Source: Fimenecus sp052273625
GTDB taxonomy: Bacteria > Bacillota > Clostridia > Oscillospirales > Acutalibacteraceae
DNA length: 12,687 nt
Direction: 5' to 3'
NCBI GenBank assembly: GCA_052273625.1
Contig: DAVZHW010000047.1
Span: 1-12,687, forward strand
Within the stretch, counting starts at the first letter, position 1. The number at the start of each line of letters is the position of its first letter. Positions 1 to 9,176 of the stretch are shown here, piece after piece. A program made the translations under genes and the position numbers. The notes beneath the pieces are model-generated. The model searched no databases. It had not been told where the DNA came from and saw nothing but the letters and a program-made list of their open reading frames with translations.

Positions 1-1
1 T

Positions 2-2476
2 GTAGGTGAACGTGTAGATAAGATTATCCAGAAGTTCCTTGAGGATAACCGTCTGCAGGGTTCTCTGCCGGATGTCAGCTTTAATAACCCGGAAGAACTC
101 GGATCTGGAAAAGAACTTGTTGATAAGGTTTCCGGTTTGATTGCTGTGTTCCAAAATCCGGCGATTGACTTTAAAAATAACCGTGCAAGCGGTGATGATA
201 TTATCGGTGACGCCTACGAATATTTCATGATGAAATTCGCGCAGGAATCCGGTAAGAGCAAAGGGCAGTTCTATACACCAAGCGAGGTATCTCGCATCAT
301 TGCTCGTTTGATTGGCATTGGTGATATTAAGCAGATGCCTACAAAGAAGTGGACGCTTTATGACCCGGCAGCAGGTAGTGGCAGCCTTTTGATTAGAGCT
401 GCAGACGAGGCTCCTGTTGATGAAAATGGGGATTCAATTGTAACTATTTTCGGGCAGGAAAAGTATCCGGATACTGCAGGTTTGGCGAAGATGAATTTCA
501 TCCTGCACAATAAGGGAACCGGAGAAATCAAGAGCGGCAATACGCTCTCCACCCCACAGTATTTGGATGAGTTTAATGAATTGAAGAAATTTGACTTCAT
601 CGTTATGAATCCGCCGTTTTCCGATAAATCCTGGACGGATGGAATCAAACCGAGTGAAGATAAGTATAAGAGATTTGATGGGTATAGTATTCCGCCAGAA
701 AAGAACGGTGACTATGCCTGGTTCTTGCACGTTTTGAAATCCTTGGACAACAACGGCAAGGCAGGTATTGTTATGCCACATGGAGTGTTGTTTAGAGGAA
801 ATTCGGAAGAAACTATTCGTATTGAGGTATTGAAAAAGAGATATATCAAGGGTGTTGTAAGTCTACCTCCAAACCTCTTTTACGGTACAGGTATTCCTGC
901 CTGCATTATCATAATTGATAAAGAAGATGCAGAAACCAGAGAAGGAATTTTCTTGATTGATGCCAGCCGTGGCTTTAAGAAAGATGGCAGCAAGAATAGA
1001 CTTCGTGAACAGGATATCGAGAAAATTGTTCAAACCTTTATCAACCAAGACATTATTCCTGGTTACTCTCGTTTTGTGAAATACAGTGATGTTTTGGAAG
1101 AGAATGGTGGCAACTTGAATATTCCTCGATACATTCCAAAAATCGATGATACTCTGCCTCAGAATATTGCCGCTCATTTGAAAGGCGGAATTCCTGGTAC
1201 GGATATTGATTCGCTGAAAAAACTGTGGGGCATTGCGCCCGACCTTAAGCAGGAAATCTTCACCTGCACGGATGTAACTCACGATGTATATACCCTTGCC
1301 TTACCGTCTGATGAAATTGAAGGTATCATCAATCAAGATGAAAACGTTCTTGCTGAAAAGAAACATGAAATCGAAGTACTGTTTTCAAAGTGGGAATCTG
1401 CCATCAAGGATATTCTTTTGGGAATCGAATCCGACACAAACCCGAAAGAACTTATCCGTACAATTGCAACGAAGCTCTTGGAAACTTATGAATCTGCAAG
1501 ATTACTTGACAATTATGATGTATATGATTGCCTGCTGAATTATTGGAATGCCAAGTTGCAGGATGATGTATACGCCATCAAAGCAGGCGGTTATGCAGTG
1601 GGTCGTGAAATCGACTATGAATACGCAAAGAAAAAGCAGAAGGACGAAAGCGGTGAAACCGTAGAGGTTGATGATACATCCAAGGTGAAATCTTTTGAAG
1701 GTGCACTGATTCCGAAAGAAATTATAGAGGCGGTGTACTTTGCAGAGGAACTCGAAGAACTGTCTGCATTGATGGAGCAATCTGGTGCATTGGAAGCTGA
1801 ACTGGATGAAATGCGCGAAGAAGAATCCGGTGATGAGGGCTTGTTGAAGGATGTCCTCAATGAGAAGGGCGATAGTATCCCGAAAGCAAATCTGAATAAG
1901 CGTATTAAGGAGTTGGATGCCAAGAAGACATCTGCTCTCATGGATGCCATGACGCAACTATATGCACTGTTCGAAGAAGGAAAAACTGCTGAGATGGAAA
2001 CTCTTATCCGTAAAGTGCCGGAATTGGCTGAATTTGATATTCGCAACAAAAATGGTACATTCGGCAAAGCAAAGCTGAAAGCAGCCTTGAAACAGGCTTC
2101 TGAAACGGCTGTAGTGCCGGAAATCTACGCAGACGAATATGCCGCGTTGACTGCATATGCAGCGAAGTCTGCCGAGAAGGATGCCGTGGATAAGGAATGG
2201 AAAGCTGCTCGTAAAGCACTTGATGAAAAGGTGCTATCAAAGTATGGTGAACTTACCGATGAGGAAGTCAAGCATCTTCTCTTCGATTTGAAGTGGATGT
2301 ATAAACTGGAGAGCGATGTGCGAGATGAAGTCGAACAGGTGATGAATACGCTTTGTTCCAGAGTCTTGTTGATTGCCAAACGTTATGAACGCACACTTGG
2401 AGAAATCGAGGAAAAGACAGCAAAATCAAGAACGGCTGTTATGGCGGCTCTGGAAAGGATGGGATACAAATGGTAA
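2..2476 (+). CDS. hsdM: Type I restriction-modification DNA methyltransferase subunit HsdM (5' partial)
   Basis: This is the modification subunit, an adenine-N6 methyltransferase that works with HsdS to methylate the host recognition site and is also part of the restriction complex. The frame is open from base 2, so the start lies upstream; 824 residues are visible. Numbering from base 2, the cofactor-pocket motifs are FYTP at 90-93 and DPAAGSGS from residue 121, and the catalytic NPPF is at 203-206. By comparison with EcoKI HsdM (NPPF at 266, 529 residues) about 60 N-terminal residues are missing, while the part after NPPF is some 360 residues longer. This extension, from about residue 380, is rich in Glu, Lys, Ala and Leu and probably forms coiled coils. 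Its role is unknown to me. The stop overlaps the hsdS start by 7 bases, suggesting translational coupling. The family call is secure; the length of the missing part is an estimate. Confidence 0.97.
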   Translation, partial: VGERVDKIIQKFLEDNRLQGSLPDVSFNNPEELGSGKELVDKVSGLIAVFQNPAIDFKNNRASGDDIIGDAYEYFMMKFAQESGKSKGQFYTPSEVSRIIARLIGIGDIKQMPTKKWTLYDPAAGSGSLLIRAADEAPVDENGDSIVTIFGQEKYPDTAGLAKMNFILHNKGTGEIKSGNTLSTPQYLDEFNELKKFDFIVMNPPFSDKSWTDGIKPSEDKYKRFDGYSIPPEKNGDYAWFLHVLKSLDNNGKAGIVMPHGVLFRGNSEETIRIEVLKKRYIKGVVSLPPNLFYGTGIPACIIIIDKEDAETREGIFLIDASRGFKKDGSKNRLREQDIEKIVQTFINQDIIPGYSRFVKYSDVLEENGGNLNIPRYIPKIDDTLPQNIAAHLKGGIPGTDIDSLKKLWGIAPDLKQEIFTCTDVTHDVYTLALPSDEIEGIINQDENVLAEKKHEIEVLFSKWESAIKDILLGIESDTNPKELIRTIATKLLETYESARLLDNYDVYDCLLNYWNAKLQDDVYAIKAGGYAVGREIDYEYAKKKQKDESGETVEVDDTSKVKSFEGALIPKEIIEAVYFAEELEELSALMEQSGALEAELDEMREEESGDEGLLKDVLNEKGDSIPKANLNKRIKELDAKKTSALMDAMTQLYALFEEGKTAEMETLIRKVPELAEFDIRNKNGTFGKAKLKAALKQASETAVVPEIYADEYAALTAYAAKSAEKDAVDKEWKAARKALDEKVLSKYGELTDEEVKHLLFDLKWMYKLESDVRDEVEQVMNTLCSRVLLIAKRYERTLGEIEEKTAKSRTAVMAALERMGYKW

Positions 2477-3687
2477 AGGAATGGCCGGTGTTTCCCATTG
2501 GCGAAATTTTGGATTTCAAGAATGGTTTGAATAAAGGAAAAGAGTTCTTCGGATTTGGTACACCGATAGTAAATTACACAGACGTATATCATAATTCCGG
2601 AATAAAAGCAGAAGATGTAAAAGGAAAAGTTTCTTTATCAAAAGAAGAAATTCGCAGATTTGAAGTCAGAAAGAATGATGTGTTCTTTACCAGAACATCT
2701 GAAACACCAGAAGAAGTTGGATTGAGCGCAGTATTGCTTGAAGATATTCAAGATTGCGTGTTTAGTGGATTTGTTTTAAGAGGCCGCCCCAAAAATGATA
2801 GACTTGTTGGGGAATATTGTAAGTATTGCTTTTCTACAAAACACGTAAGAGAAGAAATTATAAAAAACTGCACATACACTACTCGTGCACTAACGAACGG
2901 CAAGGTTTTATCGGCTATTGAAATTCCTGTGCCATTAAAAGAAGAACAGGCAGAAATTGCAGTTGTTTTATCCACTTTTGAACAGTATATTGATGACCTT
3001 GCAGAACTGATTGAGAAAAAGAAGGGGATTCGTGATGGCGCGTTGGAAGATTTGATTTCAGGAAAGACAAGGATAACAGGATTTAGTAGTGAGCGTAAAG
3101 AATATTCAATCAATGATATTACTCGTGCAGTAATAACTGGAGGAACACCATCGACGGCACATGAAGAGTATTATGGTGGAGATATTCCGTGGCTTGCTTC
3201 AACTGAAATCCATCAAAAACGCATAACAAAACCTACAACGTATATCACAGAGTTGGGTTTAAATAATTCTTCGGCAAAAATAGCTCCTGAGAATTCAGTA
3301 TTGATTGCATTGGCAGGACAGGGAAAAACTCGAGGAACGGCGGCATATTTAACTAAGCCGATGGCGTTGAATCAGTCACTGGCAGCATTAGTTACAAATG
3401 AAAAATGCAATTCTGAATTTTTGTATTATCTGATTGAAAGTATGTATTTGCCTCTTCGAGAATTATCATCTGGTGATGGTGGTCGTGGTGGTTTAAACAA
3501 AAAACTTATCAAAGGGTTTCTTGTTACAATTCCTATTGATGTAAATGAACAGACGGCTATTGCGAATACATTACTTGCAATGGATAAGGAAATTACGGAT
3601 TTGGAAAGAGAGCGAGAAAAAATAATTCAAATTAGAGAGGGCGCTATGGATGACCTGCTGACAGGTCGCGTCCGTTTAACTACGTAA
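2470..3687 (+). CDS. hsdS: Type I restriction-modification specificity subunit HsdS
   Basis: HsdS recognises the split DNA target and holds the HsdM and HsdR subunits together. The 405 residues show the classic two-half layout: target recognition domain 1 (about 1-150), a central conserved helix (about 153-205), domain 2 (about 206-350) and a C-terminal conserved helix (about 355-405). The two helices are an internal repeat, seen as IRDGALEDLISGKTRI in the first and IREGAMDDLLTGRVRL in the second. Domain 2 begins with a GGTPST...GDIPWL stretch common in HsdS proteins. The ATG at 2470 has AAAGGA at 2454-2459 and overlaps the hsdM stop. Several 60-base lines here count at only 33 percent GC, against about 43 percent in hsdR lines, which fits exchange of recognition domains by horizontal transfer. 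The target sequence cannot be read from the protein. Confidence 0.96.
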   Translation: MVKEWPVFPIGEILDFKNGLNKGKEFFGFGTPIVNYTDVYHNSGIKAEDVKGKVSLSKEEIRRFEVRKNDVFFTRTSETPEEVGLSAVLLEDIQDCVFSGFVLRGRPKNDRLVGEYCKYCFSTKHVREEIIKNCTYTTRALTNGKVLSAIEIPVPLKEEQAEIAVVLSTFEQYIDDLAELIEKKKGIRDGALEDLISGKTRITGFSSERKEYSINDITRAVITGGTPSTAHEEYYGGDIPWLASTEIHQKRITKPTTYITELGLNNSSAKIAPENSVLIALAGQGKTRGTAAYLTKPMALNQSLAALVTNEKCNSEFLYYLIESMYLPLRELSSGDGGRGGLNKKLIKGFLVTIPIDVNEQTAIANTLLAMDKEITDLEREREKIIQIREGAMDDLLTGRVRLTT

Positions 3688-3698
3688 GGAGGCGCAAG

Positions 3699-6600
3699 AT
3701 GGCAACTGTAGATGCGGAGAAAAAATTACAAAAAAGAGTCCTGCATTGGTTGGTTGATGACCTTGGTTATACTTATCTTGGAAACCTTGAAGATGTCGAC
3801 AACACACCCGTTAAGGAAGATTTGCTGAAAGCTAATCTGAAAAAGCGTGGGTACAGTGATGACCAGATCAAAACTGCTATCAGTGAACTCTTGAGCAAGG
3901 TAAATAACCAGGTTGATACGCTTTATCAAATTAACCGAGGTGTATATTCCCTGCTACGTTACGGACGACAGGGAGCCAAAGATGAACATGGCCGTCGCCA
4001 GACAGTACACTATATAAATTGGGACGATATCGACAGCAATGATTTCTATGTTGCGGAAGAAGTGTCTGTTCTGCGTTTTGATAAGGTGACGAGAAAACGT
4101 CCCGATGTTGTACTGTATATTAACGGTATCGCACTCGGCGTATTTGAATTGAAGAGTTCTTATGTCAGTGCAGGAAAAGGAATTCGTCAGATGCTACAGA
4201 ATCAGAAGCGTGAAAACATTCTGAATTTCTTTAGCACGGCGCAGTTCCTGCTTGCGGGCAATGAAGCAGAAGGTCTTTTCTATGGTACGACCGATACGCC
4301 CGAAAAGTATTATCTGAAATGGAAAGAGGACAAAAAAGCAACGGATGAATTATCTGCTGCCGTGAAGCTGTTACAGGTCAAGGAAGTTAACCGTTTGAGA
4401 GATGGCGTAATTTCCCTTTGCCACAAGGAACGCTTCTTGTCTCTTATCCACGATTTTGTGATATATGATGCAGGCATCAAGAAGGTCACAAGACACAATC
4501 AGTATTTTGCTAACATTGCTGCCCGTAAGCGAATCCAAGATAAAGAAGGCGGCATCATCTGGAACACCCAAGGTTCCGGTAAATCGTTGATTATGGTTTG
4601 GCTTACCAAGTGGATTATTGAAAACGTCACAGACAGCCGTGTTGTTATTATTACGGACCGTGATGAACTGGATGACCAAATTGAAAGCCTTTTCATTGAT
4701 GTAGACGAAAAGGTTCGCAGGGCAAAAAGCTGTGCTGATTTGCGTTCTATTCTCGATAAGAACGAGGATGCCATCGTATGTTCGTTGATTCACAAGTATG
4801 GACATAATGCAGGAAATCAGTCTGATATCGACCAGTATAGAAAAGAATTGCTGAAGGACCTCCCGAAAGATTTCTGTGCAAAGGGCAATATCGTGGCGTT
4901 CATCGATGAGTGTCACCGTACCAATTCAGGTAAATTGCATGAGGCTGTAAAAGTGCTGATGCCTAACGCTGTTCTGATTGGTTTTACGGGTACTCCTCTT
5001 TTGAAAACGGACAAGCAGACGAGCCTGGAAACATTCGGTACATACATTCATACTTATAAATTCGATGAAGGCGTAGAGGACGGCGTAGTTCTTGACCTTC
5101 GTTATGAAGCGAGGGATGTAGATCAGGATTTGTCCAGCCAGGATAAAGTTGATTTGTGGTTTGAAAACAAAACACATGGATTGACTGAACGTGCAAAACT
5201 CCAATTAAAGCAGAGTTGGACTTCTATCAATAAACTGTATAGTTCCAAGCAGCGTCTGGAGAAAATTGCATCCGATATCGTTTTTGATATGAGCCTTAAG
5301 CCGAGACTTAAGGAAGACCGTGGCACAGCTATGCTTGTGGCAAACAGTATTTATGAGGCTTGCCGCTATTGGGAAATCTTCATGAGCATGGGATTTACCA
5401 AGTGTGCTGTTGTTACTTCTTATGAACCTACCACACAGAGTGTCAGAACGGCAACGACTGACCCTAATCAAGTAAGCGAAGACGAGTATAAAAAAGCAAT
5501 CTATGAGCGTATGCTCGGCGGAAAGAAACTTGCTGAGTTTGAAAAGGATGCCAAGGAACGCTTCAAACACGAGCCGGCGCAGATGAAACTGCTCATTGTG
5601 GTTGATAAACTGCTGACTGGCTTTGACGCTCCGAGTGCAACCTATCTTTATATTGATAAATCCATGCGTGACCATGACTTATTCCAGGCTATCTGCCGTG
5701 TTAACAGACCGGATGGAGAGGACAAGGATTATGGATATATCGTGGATTATATGGACTTATTCCGTAATGTGCAGCTTGCGGTTGCAGATTACACAACCGA
5801 GGCCTTTGATGGCTACGATAAAGAAGATGTCGAAGGACTCATTAAAAATCGCTATGATGAAGCAAAATCCGAGTTGGAAGGAACACTCACTTCCCTTGAA
5901 GCGTTGATTGAGAATGTTCCTATGCCACAGGCAGATACCGACTACATTGAATATTTCTGCGGTGATGACAGCGAAAGTGATGAGAAAACCGCAAGAAGAG
6001 ACACACTGTATGCATTGACGGCGGCTCTTTCTCGTTCCTTTGCCAACTGTTGCGACAGATTGGTTGCTGATTATGGTTATACCGAAGAGAATGTAAATCA
6101 CCTGCGTGGTGAAATATCCGGCTATAACAAAATCAAGGAAATGATTAAGTTGGCAAGCTGCGATTATATTGACCTCAAGCCATATGAGGCTGATATGCGT
6201 TATATTTTGGACACCTACATCCGTGCCGAAGACACAAAAGTGGTGAGCGAACTTGGAAATATGTCTCTTGTTGAACTTCTCTTACAAGGGAAAACGACAA
6301 CTCCAGCGGATCTGGTTAAAGACCTGCCTGGTGACAACGAGGCAAAATCTGAGACAATCGACAACAACTTACAGCATGAAATTGTTAAGAAGATGAGTTC
6401 CAATAGTGTGTACTATGGAAAGTTGTCTGAGATGCTGAAGAAAATCATCATGCAGCGAAAAATTGAAGCTATGAGTTATGAAGAATATCTCAGACAGGTT
6501 GTTGAATTGGCGGAAGCCATTCTCCATCCGGAAACCAGTGGTAGCTATCCTGATGAGATTAAGGATAGTGCCGCAAGACGTGCGTTGTATGACTATTTTG

Positions 6601-6809
6601 AGCAGAATGTTGAATTGACGATTGATGTTGATGGAGCAATCCGAGTATCGATTCAACCGGAATGGAAGAGAAACTTTCAAAAACAGCAGCGTATAAGACT
6701 TGCTATTTATAAAAAATTATTGCTTCATAGCTATAGCGAAGACAAGGCGACCGAAGAAACCAATAATGTCTTCGATATTGCACAAAGGCAGGAAGAATAC
6801 GATGCGTAA
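3699..6809 (+). CDS. hsdR: Type I restriction endonuclease subunit HsdR
   Basis: HsdR is the ATP-driven translocase and nuclease that cuts unmodified DNA away from the target. The 1036-residue length is normal for the family. An N-terminal PD-(D/E)XK nuclease core is visible as D136 and the E150-L-K152 motif. The superfamily 2 motor follows: Walker A GSGKS with K295, Walker B DECH at 403-406, TGTP at 430-433, and a motif VI-like QAICRVNR at 663-670. The C-terminal third is helical and would contact HsdM. An excellent ribosome binding site, AAGGAGG at 3686-3692, sits 6 bases before the ATG and overlaps the hsdS stop codon. No key residue is missing, so the protein looks active. The stop overlaps the next start by 8 bases. 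Confidence 0.97.
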   Translation: MATVDAEKKLQKRVLHWLVDDLGYTYLGNLEDVDNTPVKEDLLKANLKKRGYSDDQIKTAISELLSKVNNQVDTLYQINRGVYSLLRYGRQGAKDEHGRRQTVHYINWDDIDSNDFYVAEEVSVLRFDKVTRKRPDVVLYINGIALGVFELKSSYVSAGKGIRQMLQNQKRENILNFFSTAQFLLAGNEAEGLFYGTTDTPEKYYLKWKEDKKATDELSAAVKLLQVKEVNRLRDGVISLCHKERFLSLIHDFVIYDAGIKKVTRHNQYFANIAARKRIQDKEGGIIWNTQGSGKSLIMVWLTKWIIENVTDSRVVIITDRDELDDQIESLFIDVDEKVRRAKSCADLRSILDKNEDAIVCSLIHKYGHNAGNQSDIDQYRKELLKDLPKDFCAKGNIVAFIDECHRTNSGKLHEAVKVLMPNAVLIGFTGTPLLKTDKQTSLETFGTYIHTYKFDEGVEDGVVLDLRYEARDVDQDLSSQDKVDLWFENKTHGLTERAKLQLKQSWTSINKLYSSKQRLEKIASDIVFDMSLKPRLKEDRGTAMLVANSIYEACRYWEIFMSMGFTKCAVVTSYEPTTQSVRTATTDPNQVSEDEYKKAIYERMLGGKKLAEFEKDAKERFKHEPAQMKLLIVVDKLLTGFDAPSATYLYIDKSMRDHDLFQAICRVNRPDGEDKDYGYIVDYMDLFRNVQLAVADYTTEAFDGYDKEDVEGLIKNRYDEAKSELEGTLTSLEALIENVPMPQADTDYIEYFCGDDSESDEKTARRDTLYALTAALSRSFANCCDRLVADYGYTEENVNHLRGEISGYNKIKEMIKLASCDYIDLKPYEADMRYILDTYIRAEDTKVVSELGNMSLVELLLQGKTTTPADLVKDLPGDNEAKSETIDNNLQHEIVKKMSSNSVYYGKLSEMLKKIIMQRKIEAMSYEEYLRQVVELAEAILHPETSGSYPDEIKDSAARRALYDYFEQNVELTIDVDGAIRVSIQPEWKRNFQKQQRIRLAIYKKLLLHSYSEDKATEETNNVFDIAQRQEEYDA

Positions 6810-7566
6810 AGAAGAAATGGAAATCGGTGGGTTGACTGTTGAAATTATCAGAAAGAGCAATCTAAAAAATCTGTATATCAGAGTCAACCCGCCGGAAGGC
6901 AATGTGACTGTTAGTTCTCCCTTGGAACTGAAGGATGAAGATATAAAATTATTTGTCCTGAAGAAATTGCCGGAGATTACTAAGGTTCGTGACAGAATGT
7001 TGGCGCAGGAGCGTCAGAGCAAAAGAGAATATGTGTCCGGTGAGTCCCATTACTTGTGGGGTAAACCATACCGTTTGCAGGTCATCTATGAGGGCAAGCA
7101 ACAGAAAATTGTAAAAACGCCAACCAAAATAGTAATGACTGTGCCAGAAGGTACATCAACGGATGCAAAAGAGAAATTATTTATTGAGTGGTATAGACAG
7201 GAATTGAGCCGTGTCCTGGATACCGTTGTAGCAAGTTGCGAAAAGAAAATGGAAGTCTATGCGAGTGAAGTTCGTATCAAGAATATGAGAACTCGCTGGG
7301 GCACGTGTAATATTGACAAGCGCAGGATTTGGATTAATTTGCAGCTTGCAAAGAAACCTGTGGAGTGTCTTGAATATGTGGTTGTTCACGAATTAGTGCA
7401 TTTGTTGGAGAAAAACCACACACATAGGTTCCATGCTTTAGTAGAGCAGTATTATCCGACATGGCGTGAAGCAAAGAAATTGTTAGCGACTATGCCTCTT
7501 GATTACATGGAAAAAGGAGAATCCGATATTGATGACGAAGAAGCTGACATCGAGCGATATCTATGA
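6802..7566 (+). CDS. YgjP-like (DUF45/SprT-like) zinc metallopeptidase
   Basis: This 254-residue protein is a predicted zinc-dependent peptidase of the YgjP/DUF45 family (COG1451). The catalytic HELVH spans residues 196-200 and is followed by NHTHRFH, whose H206 matches the third zinc ligand of the family. The MRTRWGTC motif typical of these proteins lies before it. The N-terminal half is beta-rich with no signal peptide or membrane segment, so a cytoplasmic location is likely. The frame is open upstream to 6700, but the ATG at 6802 is preferred: AGGAAG at 6790-6795 is 6 bases away, and an earlier start would overlap hsdR by over 100 bases. It overlaps the hsdR stop by 8 bases, so it is translationally coupled to the restriction genes. 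Genes of this family recur beside type I systems; the substrate is unknown. Proteolysis of HsdR or of phage proteins would be inference only. Confidence 0.88.
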   Translation: MRKEEMEIGGLTVEIIRKSNLKNLYIRVNPPEGNVTVSSPLELKDEDIKLFVLKKLPEITKVRDRMLAQERQSKREYVSGESHYLWGKPYRLQVIYEGKQQKIVKTPTKIVMTVPEGTSTDAKEKLFIEWYRQELSRVLDTVVASCEKKMEVYASEVRIKNMRTRWGTCNIDKRRIWINLQLAKKPVECLEYVVVHELVHLLEKNHTHRFHALVEQYYPTWREAKKLLATMPLDYMEKGESDIDDEEADIERYL

Positions 7567-9124
7567 TATCAATAAAAAAACAGGAGCCTTGATTCTTGGC
7601 AAGAATCGCCTGGATGATTATGCAACTAAATATCTGACTAAGCATTGCAAAGAGGCTCTTCTGGCTCCGATGCCACTTCCCGTTGAGAAGATTCTCGCAG
7701 AAGCACAACTTACAGTCAAAGAAGTATCACTTTCGAGAAATCTCGATATATTTGGATGTTGCTTGCTTTTAGATGGAGAGGTTGATGTATATGATGCCGA
7801 TAATGGCACATCTCAGCCCGTTCACTTTCCTGCGGGGACAATATTGATTGACCCTGCCTCTGAGGCGGTTTACGGTGAGGGCGCAAAACGAAATACTCTT
7901 ATACACGAGGCACTACATTGGGAAAAGGATAAGATGTATTTTGAAATTTTGGCATTGAAAAATGCTGCCGCATCAGAAAAACTGTATCCAATTATGTGCC
8001 GACAGTCCGAAACATTTTTTGAGCCTCCGGAAGGAAAAAAGACAAAAGAAAATGAGGTAAAGTGGTTGGAGTGGCAGGCACATAGATTGGCTCCAAGAGT
8101 GTTGATGCCTTTTGAAATGTTCAAACAGAAGGCACTGGAGTTAATAGCCAGTTATAACGCCCCACAAATCGATATATTTCCATCTTGTGATATCCTTATT
8201 GAGGATTTGAGTACATTTTTTATTGTATCTCGTGTTTCGGTCAAGTACCGTTTGATTGAGGTTGGTTTGCTTGATAAACTCCGAATTTTTGATGATTTTG
8301 ATGCAGTATTTGCGGAAATAACAGGTAGCCAGGAACTGGTGGCATTAACTCCGCTTGAAGCATATCAACTTTTATCCGCAGACTCATCATTGAGAGAGTG
8401 GGTAGACGGAGGCCGTTTCGTATATGCAGATGGTTATTTTGTCCTTGCTGAGAAACAATATGTTCTATTAAAAGAAGGCGAACTCCATCTAACAGCAAAG
8501 GCAAAGAAAAAGCTGGCTCAGTGTGCTATTAATATCCGCGAATATAAGTACACTGAATACCGAAATGTATCGAAGGACTTGATTGGTTTTTCAGTTCTGC
8601 ATCGTGTGGAAGGGATAGACCAACGAATATTAACATTTCATCCGAAATATCAAACCAATTTCGCATACGAACCCGACGAAGCTTATGATGCGTTTCACGA
8701 GTATATTTCTGTTTATGATGAAGCTGAAGAAATAGAACTGATGAAAAAATTGGGAGACCCGACGAGTACGCTATGCCAATGTCTGTGGTATTTGATGGAA
8801 AACAGAAAATGGAATTACCCGGAAGTGTTCAATGATAGAACAGGACTGCATAAAAATTATCACGGAAAGATAAAAAACGATAAATACAACAATATGGGTA
8901 CGGATGTCCTTATGGCTATATGTGTTGGTATGAAATTAAGTCTTCGTATTACAGAAAAGATTTTTGAAAAGTCAAAGAATAAGCTGGACTATTACCATGA
9001 CCCAGATAAAACCTATATTCGCATTATGGAGAATATGCCTGGTATTTCCGTACACGATTTCAATAGCATCTGTAAAAGAGCAGGCATTGATGAATTAGGA
9101 AGCACAATAAAAGATAATGAATAA
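7532..9124 (+). CDS. ImmA/IrrE-like zinc metallopeptidase with C-terminal helix-turn-helix
   Basis: The 530-residue protein has an ImmA/IrrE-type peptidase core: HEALH at 125-129 supplies two histidine ligands and the catalytic Glu, and E180 in EWQAHRLAPRVLMP matches the third ligand and the LMP signature. Known members (ImmA of ICEBs1, IrrE/PprI of Deinococcus) cleave XRE-type repressors to induce genes. Residues of about 424-475 look like an XRE-type helix-turn-helix placed at the C-terminus, the reverse of common fusions. The stretch between (about 200-420) I cannot assign. The frame is open from a TTG at 7499, but the ATG at 7532 has AAAGGAGA at 7513-7520 and is preferred; it overlaps the YgjP-like gene by 35 bases. 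As last gene of the restriction operon it may be a damage or infection sensor or an autoregulator. The peptidase call is strong; the DNA-binding domain is moderately supported. Confidence 0.83.
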   Translation: MTKKLTSSDIYDINKKTGALILGKNRLDDYATKYLTKHCKEALLAPMPLPVEKILAEAQLTVKEVSLSRNLDIFGCCLLLDGEVDVYDADNGTSQPVHFPAGTILIDPASEAVYGEGAKRNTLIHEALHWEKDKMYFEILALKNAAASEKLYPIMCRQSETFFEPPEGKKTKENEVKWLEWQAHRLAPRVLMPFEMFKQKALELIASYNAPQIDIFPSCDILIEDLSTFFIVSRVSVKYRLIEVGLLDKLRIFDDFDAVFAEITGSQELVALTPLEAYQLLSADSSLREWVDGGRFVYADGYFVLAEKQYVLLKEGELHLTAKAKKKLAQCAINIREYKYTEYRNVSKDLIGFSVLHRVEGIDQRILTFHPKYQTNFAYEPDEAYDAFHEYISVYDEAEEIELMKKLGDPTSTLCQCLWYLMENRKWNYPEVFNDRTGLHKNYHGKIKNDKYNNMGTDVLMAICVGMKLSLRITEKIFEKSKNKLDYYHDPDKTYIRIMENMPGISVHDFNSICKRAGIDELGSTIKDNE

Positions 9125-9132
9125 ATTTTGAT

Positions 9133-9148
9133 AACTCACTGAGTTGGT
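9133..9148. repeat. Palindromic 16-mer, copy A
   Basis: AACTCACTGAGTTGGT begins 8 bases after the stop of the ImmA/IrrE-like gene. Its first 13 bases form a palindrome (AACTCA, one central base, TGAGTT). The same 16 bases recur at 9222-9237 with one change, 89 bases away. It may be an operator half of a pair or a recombination or REP-like element; the sequence alone does not decide. Confidence 0.6.
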
Positions 9149-9151
9149 TTT

Positions 9152-9176
9152 GGACCCCGAAAGGGGTCCTTTTTTT
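9152..9176 (+). terminator. Intrinsic terminator of the restriction-peptidase operon
   Basis: A perfect 7-bp GC-rich stem (GGACCCC at 9152-9158, GGGGTCC at 9163-9169) closed by a GAAA tetraloop is followed by seven T residues. It lies 27 bases after the last stop codon of the operon and should end its transcription. Confidence 0.93.

Noticed and set aside
137..139. TTG start for the methyltransferase gene
   Set aside because: The frame is open to base 2 and its translation continues as an HsdM-like sequence, so the gene starts before the window.
2470..3687. Phase-variable hsdS inversion system
   Set aside because: No second hsdS copy, no inverted repeat pair and no recombinase gene is in the window; regions outside cannot be judged.
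434..6680. Many open frames of 60-180 codons on the minus strand
   Set aside because: They lie opposite strongly conserved hsdM, hsdS and hsdR motifs, have no clear ribosome binding sites and no recognisable domains.
6700..6801. N-terminal extension of the YgjP-like gene
   Set aside because: It would lie inside hsdR, has no good ribosome binding site and reads as low-quality sequence; the ATG at 6802 is well supported.
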